64,000 nt of DNA. Origin: Mesorhabditis belari. Its lineage: Eukaryota > Nematoda > Chromadorea > Rhabditida > Rhabditidae. Shown piece after piece: positions 56,501-64,000 of this stretch. The DNA is taken from the NCBI GenBank assembly GCA_958450365.1, contig CAUEEP010000934.1, forward strand, positions 298,001 through 362,000, written 5' to 3'. The translations under genes and the position numbers were made by a program. Within the stretch, counting starts at the first letter, position 1; each line of letters starts with the position of its first letter. Under the pieces are notes generated by a model. That model had not been told where the DNA came from, did not search any database, and was given only the letters and a program-made list of their open reading frames with translations.

Positions 56501-59500
56501 TTTACAAGTATAACTCGGCGTTACGGCCATTTTTCTTGTACTAAACAACAGTTTTTCTAAAAGTTTTTTTTATGCCATCTTCCCATTTCTCGTTGTAGAG
56601 TTACACTGAGCAGCTAATTTTTTTGGTCATCAATATTCATTATGAAATCTATGAAACTCATCCGAAACGGCCACATTCACTTCTGGCCATTCCCTTGTTA
56701 AATTTGTATAAAAATGATTTCAGCGTGGGGACTCGATGTCCCCAGTGGAATGGACAACAATACAAACCCTTCTTCCTCAGAAAAATGAGGAAGAAGAGGG
56801 AAATCAACAACGGTGTCGAATACTCATTTGGGTATAGAAAGCTTTAGTCTAAACATCTAGGAGTACGGTAGTCTATGAGCAGCTGTTGAAGCTGTTGAGG
56901 CAGCTGTTGAAGCTGTTGAAGCCAGTAAACACTGTCTCCGTGCTGTACTTTGAGCTCTCTCGTAAACAAACTCTTCTAGTGCACTGGATTCTTCATTTTT
57001 GACTCGTTGCTGTGAAGAAAAATGAAGAATTCAGTGCACCAGAAGGGTGCGTTTACATGTGAGCATAAAGTTCACGAAAACCTACCGTACTTCTGAACAA
57101 TTTCCGTTTCCTCAGTTAGATTTTCTCAATTTTTCACTCCTGGATTGCTTTCTCTATTCTTTCGTTAGCCTTTTCTTTTTCTATGCTTTTTTTAAAATAT
57201 TCAGTTAATCGAGTTTCAGTTTCTCTAATGAAAATGTTTCTAAACTTTTCGAAAATTTCGAAAATTTCAAAAATGAGACTTTTTTTAGCCTCAACCCGGC
57301 CACGAGATGTGCCCACCAATGGTCATGGTGACACAGGTTCATTTCAAGCACATTTCAATCAAAATTCTTCATTTACATATCGATTTTTCATTAAAAACAA
57401 GAATAAATTGATCATTTAACTCTTTCAGGACAACTTTTGATCAAAAAGAAATGAAAAATTGAATATTTAGCTTTATTGTCTAAAGATTTCATACCCATTT
57501 TAACGGAAAAAAAATCTAAGGACTGAGAAAAAGATGATTTTCTAAAAAGAAGTTAAACTAAGCGGTGTTTTATTAAAGTATTTACGTTTATTTATGTTTA
57601 TTTATGTTTATTTACGTTTATTTTCTTTATTTATTCTTTATTTATCTTTTAAAGTATTCTATTAAAGTCTATAATTATTTATTTAATACCTTTAGCCATC
57701 TCAACCCAATACTCCAATTGGGAAAGTCGAGTTTTTCGCGGAAGAGTCGAGTGGAGAGAGCACGGAAGAGGTCGAGTCGTTCAGCGATGAATCCGATGAT
57801 GGTAACGAATTCAAGTAGCTAGAAATTGCCTTTAATCTTTTCTAAATCTTTCTAAATCTTTCTAAATCATTCTAAATCATTCTAAATCATTCTAAGTCAT
57901 TCTAAATCATTCTAAATCTTTCTAGATCTTTCTAGATCTTTCTAGATCTTTCTAGATCTTTCTAAATCTTTCTAAATCTTTTCTAGATCTTTCTAAATCT
58001 TTTCTAGATCTTTCTAAATCTTTTCTAGATCTTTCTAGATCTTTCTAGATTCTTCTAAATCATTCTAAATCATTTCTAAATCTTTCTAAATCTTTCTAAA
58101 TCATTCTAAATCATTCTAAGTCTTTCTAAATCATTCTAAATCTTTCTAAATCATTCTAAATCTTTCTAAATCCTTCTAAATCTTTCTAAATCATTCTAAA
58201 TCGTTTCTAAATCTTTTCTAAATCTTTCTAGATCTTTCTAAATCTTTCTAAATCATTCTAAATCATTCTAAGTCATTCTAAATCATTCTAAGTCTTTCTA
58301 AATCATTCTAAATCTTTCTAAATCTTTTCTAGATCTTTCTAAATCATTCTAAATCTTTCTAAATCTAAATCCAACATAAATCTAAATGATATTGTTTAGT
58401 GTACGAGTCGGATTTCGAGTACAGCGCCTCGGAAACAGTCTCCTTTGCTTTACCAATTGGTTAGTTATTTTTTTATTAGTTATTAGGACCATGAAAAGAT
58501 TCATTTTCATGCTTAAAACTTACATTTAACATTTTAAAAAAATACCGACTGGGGCTACCAGTGGTGAATTTATCGCATACACGAAATATATCAATCACAA
58601 TACAACGACACACACAATACTAGGCTATATCTTAACTTAACCCACGCCATGACAGACGGCTCCCTAACCCTAAGCTCAATGGGGAACTAAATAGCTTTTT
58701 TGGTGGTGAAGGGAAGATGACGATGAAGGAGTGGCTTGTCACTTTAAAGAACTGGGGCCACAACCACCAGACTGCCCTCCAGAAAACCTCTCAACCCAAA
58801 GGGAAAGGAAATCCGAAGGGGGTGACCATGTCGCATGTGGGGTTCGAACCCTCGACCTTCCGATTAAGATAAAAGACACTTAACCAGTCAGCCACACGTG
58901 CTTAAATTTAAATTTAAATATAATTGAAATAGAATTGAAATATAATTTAAATATAATTGAAATATAATTGAAATATTTAGCTATTGTGACAAATGGTCCA
59001 GCTGTTGTTAACGATTTGTCATTTTTGGAACAAAGGTTAGCATAATGATGCATAAGAAATGCGGATTTCAACATTTTTATAAATTTCCAACGATAGAAAA
59101 CTGATATCAATAAGCCTGATATCGATAAACCTTATAAACTATTTGAAAGTTGTAGATCTCCTCTACAAAATAGGCTAAATAGCACTTTCGCCCAATCACT
59201 TATTGTCCAACTTCGGTAGATCCGTGCAAAATCAAGGCGCTGCTTCCGGTGCTTAGAATTCATCAGAGGTTTACGGGCAACCCTTCTTGCATATAATCCA
59301 GCTTGATTTAATCGTCGTCTGATCGTTTCCGGCGATACAACCTAAGGCGGTTTGACCGCACTAAACTTGTCCCTAAAGTGACTCGATTCCTTTTTTGGTC
59401 ACTTTTGGTCACTCGCTTATCGCCCTCGAAATTTCTTCAATGCTTCGATCAATTGCAACAATCTTTAACTTATTTTGTAGAGGAGATTTACAACTTTTAA

Positions 59501-62500
59501 ATAGTTTATCGATATCAGGTTTATCGTTATCAGGTTTCTATCGTTGGAATCTCTCTAAATTTGGTTCCTAATCCGTTGGAAATGTTGAAATCCGCATTTC
59601 TTATGCATCTACCTAATATCTCACGGAATTTTTCTCTTTCTAGCGTTGAATTCCTCATTTTTCTCATAACAACGCTAGAAAAATGTGGAATTCAGTGCAT
59701 CAGAAAGATTGTGTTTATAAATGAGCACAAAATACATGAGAACTCGATTTCAGTCATGATCTCCGTGGTCGAGTCGAATCTTTCCTCGCTCAACCCCCAC
59801 CACTTCCCGTTTTCACCTGCTCTGTTACATATGATGGGCAATTATCTGGACAAGAGCCGGTAAACTATCTAGATTATCTAGATTATCTAGATTATCTATA
59901 AGATTAGCTATCTTATTTATCTAGCTTATTTATCTATCTTCTTATCTATCTGATTTATCTATAAGCCATTATCTTTAGGACGCTTGGGACAGCGCCGATG
60001 AAGGCGATGAAGAGGAAGAGAGAGGTGAAAACTTGTATACTCACTTAATTATCAAAATTTATTCTTAAATAAGAACTATCTAGAATCTAGAGAATCTCTA
60101 GATCAAATCTAGATAAAATCTCAATGATTTATCTATTATATGCAAATTTCTCAGATCTATAGACATTTCCAGGTCCGGAAACGTTAATGTCAAGGCTGAA
60201 TGGTCCAGAGCGGCGCTCGAGCGATGAGGTGACAGTTTATATGCAAATATATCTACCGTAAATACTGTAAGATCTCGTCCCCCTCGTACAGTCGTGTAGT
60301 CGCAAGTTTTTTAGTTTTTCTTTTTTTAGGCGCTTTTACCTTCAAAAATGTGTCTTTGATATCAAAAATAACTGATTTTCAGCTATTTTTTTTGATACCT
60401 AAGCGCCCATTGCAGCACAAACAAGTGTCAAGAAAAACGCGTTCAAAGCTAAACTACGAAACACTCCGCATTCCACGCAATATAAGCCCCGCCCCTTTTT
60501 GCCAATGGCTGCGCACAGACGGACGAACGGACGAACAGACGAACGGACGGACGAACGAACGGACGAACAGACGAACGGACGAACAGACGAACGGACGGAC
60601 GAACAGACGAACGGACGAACGGACGAACAGACGAACGGACGAACGGACGAACAGACGAACGGACGAACGGACGAACAGACGAACGGACGAACGGACGAAC
60701 AGACGAACGGACGAACGGACGAACAGACGAACGGACGAACGGACGAACAGACGAACGGACGAACGGACGAACAGACGAACGGACGAACGGACGAACAGAC
60801 GAACGGACGAACGGACGGACGAACGAACAGACGAACGGACGAACGAACAGACGAACGGACGGACGAACGAACGGACGAACGAACGGACGAACAGACGAAC
60901 GGACGAACGAACGGACGAACGAACGAACAGACGAACGAACGGACGGACGAACGGACGTCTCTTCTGCTTTTATCTAATATCTTTATCTAAATTCTATATC
61001 TAAATTCTATATCTAGATAAGATTTTTATAATTTTAGGAGAGTAATTACCATGGACAAACTGTGGGCGCCACATTGACTCTTGTGCAGAAAGCGGCGCTG
61101 AAAGGAGAAGGAGAAGAGGACTCGGATACTGCGGAATACTATGAATCGGATGAGGTAAGGATAAAAAAATCTAGATAAATGATTTCTAGATACCTTATTG
61201 TACTAACGAGCCTTATCTTACTGTATCTTACTGAGCTTACCCTAGGCAAGTTGTTTTTTCGACGAGATCATACTTTTCCATAAGGTACGATAAGCTTCTA
61301 CTACGCTGAGCTACTATATCAGATGTTATTTAATGCTTACTTGCTACCGTACCATAGTTTATAGTCTACTATAATCAGTTTATAGTCTACTATAGTCAGT
61401 TTATAGTCTACTATAGTCAGTTTATAAAGTCTTTTAAACTTTATAGATTTTAGACTAAAAGACAGACGTATTTATTGTAATCAGTAGCTGACTTAAGAGA
61501 AATTTGACGAAAGAACTTGCCTACCGTTTTCTATAGATGTTTCTATAGATTTCTATAGATTTCTATAGAGGTTTCTATCGATTTCTATCGATTTCTATAG
61601 ATTTCTATAGATCTAAATAGATTTTAAGATAATCTAATACAATCTAATACTATATTTTCATAATCTATCTTTTCAGTACTCGGATGAGACGGATTTCGAT
61701 GAAGACGAAGAGTTCACAACGGATTCGTACGATTCCCAATCTGATGAGGGGAGTTTCGAGAGTGAGGTCAACATCAAAATACTACGTACCCCAAAAAAAA
61801 CAAATTAAATAATCCTCCAGAATTTCAGGAAACTTTAATTAGGCCTTTAATTGCCAATTTTGTAAAATTTCAGATCGAAAGCGCTTCGATGTCTTTCGAA
61901 TCGGCGAGCGAGCAAAGTGACGAGCCGTCTCAATTACAAACTGCTATTGAAGAGGTGAGGGTTTTGCGAACATTTCGCAAATTGTTAACTTTAGCTTCCC
62001 AAAGTGTTTGACCTGGAGAAAATGTTGGTGCAGTCGATTGTGAAAGAGATTGATGAAGAGGTGGGAGGATTATTTCATTTAGAATTTGAACTAACTTGAG
62101 CTAAATTTTGAGCTAAATTTTGAACTAAAATTTGATTCAAAAGGTTATTTGATGGTTATTTAATCTAAAATTTGATCTAAAAGTTTATTTGATTTGATTC
62201 GACCTAGTTATTTGATTTGTATTAATTATTTGATTTGATTTAATGTAATCATTGTTTGATTTGATTTAATCTAATCAAATTTGATTTAATCTAGTCAAAT
62301 CTGATTTGATTTAGTTATTTGATTTGATCTAATTATTTGATTCGCTTTAATCTAATCAAATTTGTTTTGATTTAATTGTTTGATTTGATTTAATCTAATC
62401 AAATTTCATTTGATTTAATCTAGTCAAACCTGATTTGACCTAATTATTTGATTTGATTTAGTTATTTGGGGTAGGCTACTTTCCGCCATTTTATTTGCGC

Positions 62501-63885
62501 AACAGGGTCATTTGCGCAAGTACGTTTGCGCAACAAGGGTCATTTGCGCAACTTTATTTGCGCAACCGGGTCATTTGCGCAACTTTAACACTGTATTAAG
62601 CACTCGAATTTTTAATCATTATTTTCATTTTTGAGCTTTTTTTATTGTTTTTTTTTATTTTCTTCTATTTTTTATGAAATCTTCCAATTTTTTGCACAAT
62701 CTTCCAATATTTATCTAAATTAGTCCTTTCTAAGAGCTAATAACCATTAGTAAAGTATTTTATCGCTTTAACAAAAAAGTGCAACCGATAACAATGAAAG
62801 TTAGGACAACAATAGCAATGAAATTTAGGACAACAATAAAAATCATTTTTTTAATATAAGTCAAAAGCTGAGAAAGATGTTGCACAAAATCGCAACCGGG
62901 CAAGCGACCATTAGAAATAGCAGTAAAACGTTGCTTTTGTCGAGCCAATACAGTTTTCTTCCGTGTGTAGTTTTGTCCAACAGTGAGATTGATAGCCGAT
63001 GAAAGCTTGAAACGGTTGATTATTTGCGTCATTTCTTCGTAAAGTCTGACCGCAGTATACGATGGATGCGGATTCTTGGGAAAATGCGGAAAATTAGTTA
63101 ACAATGGTTTTTAAGAATAAACAAAACCGTACTAGAATTTTAAACAACAAAAAAAACGCCAAAAACTCCCTTAAAAAAACGTCCCTTAAAAACGTCAAAA
63201 AAGTTGCGCAAATGACCCTGTTGCGCAAACGTACTTGCGCAAATGACCCTGTTGCGCAAATAAAATGGCGGAAAGTAGCCTACCCCAGTTATTTGATTTG
63301 ATTTAATCTAATCTAATTTGATTTGATTTAATCTAATCTAATCTAATTTGATTTGATTTAATCTAATTTGATTTGATTTAATCTAATCTAATCTAATTTG
63401 ATTTGATTTAATCTAATCTAATTTGATTTGATTTAATTATTTGATTTGACCTTGTTATTTGATTTGTATTAATTATTTGATTTGATTTAATGTAATCATT
63501 GTTTGATTTGCTTTAATCTAATCAAATCTGATTTAATCTAATCAAATTTGATTTAATCTAATCAAATTTGATTTAATCTAGTCAAATCTGATTTGATTTA
63601 GTTATTTGATTTGATTTAATCTAATCAAATTCGATGATTCTAATCGATTCTAATCAAATCTTTCAACTTTAAGTCAAGCAATTAAAGTTTTAGATCGAAG
63701 AAGCAATGCTTGAAGATCTTCCTGAAGAAGAGAATCCAATAAATCCAGAGATTCGAGAAGTGAACGAAGAAAAGGTAAGAAAATAAGTCGATTCGTTTCA
63801 TTTTTTTAAAATTTTTAAATTCCAGGGTGAAACAGAAGTGAACATGGAGCCAACATATGTGAAACAATCAGAAGAAAAAGTTAAG
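53570..63885 (+). CDS. Long unrecognised gene, 3' part (acidic exons), runs off the right edge
   Basis: Exons: 53570-53611, 54561-54661, 55077-55133, 56008-56070, 57289-57336, 57696-57801, 58400-58459, 58981-59035, 59754-59859, 59979-60024, 60173-60228, 61038-61154, 61677-61766, 61874-61954, 61995-62060, 63694-63774 and 63826-63885. Every junction is in phase with GT-AG borders. A 22-nt candidate microexon at 53085-53106 would link it to the large exon ending near 49904. Sequence is strongly acidic and Ser-rich (EESSGESTEEVESFSDESDD, YSDETDFDEDEEFTTDSYDS). One block, FLAQPPPLPVFTCSVTYDGQ at 59754, is less acidic and faintly Ig-like, but I would not call a domain. The last exons (DLEKMLVQSIVKEIDEE, IEEAMLEDLPEEENP) look helical. 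The gene continues past 64 kb. It could be one gene with 43676-49907 or a separate one. Confidence 0.7.
54340..54430. repeat. AAGGCCTCAAGTC repeat
   Basis: Short imperfect array of CCTCAAGTCAAGGCCTAAGC in an intron. Confidence 0.7.
54798..54980. repeat. Dispersed hairpin repeat, copy 6
   Basis: Left half TTCTGCAGCACTGAATTAAC, right half AAAATGAAGAATTCATTGCG and CATAAAGTAC. The loop is enlarged and the arms are diverged. Confidence 0.6.
55262..55580. repeat. AGTAGTCTCCC minisatellite
   Basis: Mixed units AGTAGTAGCTCCTAGTAGTC and AGTAGCTTCCAATAGTCTCC. Confidence 0.9.
55664..55745 (-). repeat. tRNA-like sequence, minus strand
   Basis: Read leftward, it has GGCGCAGTGCGAGCG as a D arm and the B box GGTTCGACTCC. 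Upstream CTCTAGCTCACAGTG and internal CTCTAGCCCAGAGG resemble each other. Acceptor pairing is weak. Confidence 0.5.
55771..55850 (+). repeat. tRNA-like sequence, plus strand
   Basis: A perfect A box TGGCAGAGTGG, an anticodon-like TTCTCAAACG (CAA) and a B box GGTTCGGCTCC with one mismatch. The acceptor ends do not pair. Together with the previous entry it forms a divergent pair within 200 bp. Confidence 0.5.
56148..56480. repeat. 15-bp minisatellite CACACACAGGCTGCG
   Basis: About 22 copies. The first part has AGGCTGCG and the later part AGGGTGCG, with occasional 1-base deletions that shift frame. It is open in several frames because the unit is divisible by three. Confidence 0.95.
56945..57073. 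repeat. Dispersed hairpin repeat, copy 7 (best preserved)
   Basis: TCTAGTGCACTGGATTCTTC pairs with GAAGAATTCAGTGCACCAGA. Outer arms CTCGTAAACAAAC and GTGCGTTTACATGTGAGC also pair. Confidence 0.85.
57835..58375. repeat. 11-bp TCTTTCTAAAT / TCATTCTAAAT array
   Basis: About 48 units with AGAT variants, in the intron between two exons of the long gene. Confidence 0.95.
58535..58902 (-). repeat. tRNA-derived SINE, copy 2
   Basis: Nearly identical to 17532-17897 through the tRNA head (GCACGTGTGGCTGACTGGTT, GGTTCGAACCC) and body, with only a few substitutions. It is inserted antisense in an intron of the long gene. Confidence 0.88.
59168..59470 (-). pseudogene. Tc1-like transposase fragment, copy of 28490-28780
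   Basis: Read leftward, it matches the other copy over the SPETIR to RSWTISDWAKV region, with the same internal TGA. It is flanked by inverted sequences: GTTGTAGATCTCCTCTACAA at 59150 against TTTTGTAGAGGAGATTTACA at 59476, and TGAAATCCGCATTTCTTATG at both edges in opposite orientation. It therefore sits inside a fold-back structure spanning about 59050-59610. Confidence 0.8.
59635..59735. repeat. Dispersed hairpin repeat, copy 8
   Basis: CTAGCGTTGAATTCCTCATT pairs with AAATGTGGAATTCAGTGCAT. The right outer arm is GTGTTTATAAATGAGCACAA. Confidence 0.75.
60513..60955. repeat. GACGAACGGACGAACA minisatellite
   Basis: Four-base building blocks GACG/AACG/GACGAACA form an array of about 440 bp. It is open in more than one frame (RTNERTNG pattern). 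It lies in an intron between exons ending 60228 and starting 61038. Confidence 0.93.
62105..62459. repeat. TTTGATTTGATTTAATCTAATC satellite, left part
   Basis: Degenerate short repeat of TTGATTTGATTTAATCTAAT. It is interrupted by the TIR element at 62468 and resumes after it. Confidence 0.85.
62468..63286. mobile_element. 819-bp TIR element with 8-bp target duplication and one enclosed frame
   Basis: It begins GGGGTAGGCTACTTTCCGCC and ends with the inverse GGCGGAAAGTAGCCTACCCC. TIRs extend through ATTTGCGCAACAGGGTCATT and several ATTTGCGCAA repeats (about 110 bp). AGTTATTT flanks both sides (62460-62467 and 63287-63294). The termini are shared with the 255-bp element at 26372. An 8-bp duplication suggests hAT-type transposition. 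It interrupts an intronic satellite. Confidence 0.85.
62760..63104 (-). CDS. 114-codon frame inside the TIR element, C-terminal membrane segment
   Basis: It opens MLTNFPHFPKNPHPSYTAVR and continues with LYEEMTQIINRFKLSSAINL and FTAISNGRLPGCDFVQHL. It closes with a strongly hydrophobic stretch of about 25 residues (MIFIVVLNFIAIVVLTFIVI) and the basic end LLKR. It is not like any transposase I know. It could be a captured exon of a host gene, a small membrane or tail-anchored protein, or a chance frame. There is no splice evidence. The intervening region 62594-62759 is T-rich. Confidence 0.3.
   Translation of the reverse strand: MLTNFPHFPKNPHPSYTAVRLYEEMTQIINRFKLSSAINLTVGQNYTRKKTVLARQKQRFTAISNGRLPGCDFVQHLSQLLTYIKKMIFIVVLNFIAIVVLTFIVIGCTFLLKR
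63287..63655. repeat. TTTGATTTGATTTAATCTAATC satellite, right part
   Basis: Continuation of the array at 62105-62459. A higher-order unit is recognisable, since GTATTAATTATTTGATTTGA with TGTAATCATTGTTTGATTTG occurs on both sides of the inserted element. Confidence 0.85.
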
Positions 63886-64000
63886 GTAAGCGTTTACACT
63901 GTTGTCTGTGTTAAGAAAGTGTTAAGGTTTACTTTTAAAAGCTATAGTAATTCTTTAAGTTCTCTGTTTGCTTGTTCTTTGTTCTTAGTCTTGGAGTAGC

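Noticed and set aside
56116..56548. Cys/Val/Ala or His/Gln repeat proteins on either strand
   Set aside because: Products of the 15-bp array read in different frames, lying in an intron of the long gene.
59754..59859. Immunoglobulin domain call
   Set aside because: The PPPLPVFTCSVTYDG block is suggestive, but the second Cys and the Trp are not found in neighbouring exons.
60350..61003. 217-codon Arg/Thr/Asn repeat frame
   Set aside because: Minisatellite translation; the adjacent real exons at 60173-60228 and 61038-61154 show the region is intronic.

Overview
The window looks like nuclear DNA of a nematode, probably a free-living rhabditid. The reasons are the AT-rich sequence, many short introns ending in TTTCAG or TTTTAG, acceptor-like sites directly upstream of start codons (as in spliced-leader trans-splicing), short (GCCTAA)n runs matching the nematode telomere repeat TTAGGC, abundant TACGGTAG/CTACAGTA motifs, and proteins resembling known nematode and metazoan genes. 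I cannot name the species.

Layout. 0-4.6 kb: tandem and palindromic repeats and a decayed Tc1-like transposon. 4.9-7.8 kb (+): a multi-exon AP-2 family transcription factor. 8-32.7 kb: a gene-poor block of minisatellites, fold-back elements, tRNA-derived repeats, transposase fragments and a rearranged LINE fragment, with one possible small secreted-peptide exon near 11.3 kb. 32.7-39.8 kb (-): three tightly spaced conserved genes transcribed in the order succinate dehydrogenase flavoprotein (sdha), EMC6, class I histone deacetylase (hda-1). 40.3 kb: a MULE transposase fragment. 41.2-42.6 kb (-): an unrecognised multi-exon gene that may be disrupted. 43.7 kb to beyond the right edge (+): a long, unrecognised gene built from many small phase-compatible exons. 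Its N-terminal half is Ser/Arg-rich, it has one large repetitive Thr/Val-rich exon, and its C-terminal half is acidic. Its introns hold SINEs, TIR elements, an almost intact mariner and long minisatellites.

The sdha-emc6-hda-1 group is the best candidate for co-transcription. Its gaps are 218 and 188 bp. Each gap ends with the same 10-mer, AATAAAATGA, followed within about 20 nt by an AG acceptor and the next ATG. Mitochondrial complex II, ER membrane-protein insertion and chromatin deacetylation are not an obvious pathway, so an operon here would be a housekeeping grouping.

The most unusual items are an 819-bp TIR element with an 8-bp target duplication that encloses a 114-codon reading frame with a C-terminal membrane segment; a dispersed hairpin family with at least eight copies sharing a GAATTC-containing stem; a coding exon that appears to have grown from the local CTACAGTA/ACTACCGTA repeat vocabulary; and nested TIR elements inside sdha intron 1. 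All exon boundaries were read by eye from splice signals and reading phase. Nothing was checked against databases or transcripts.
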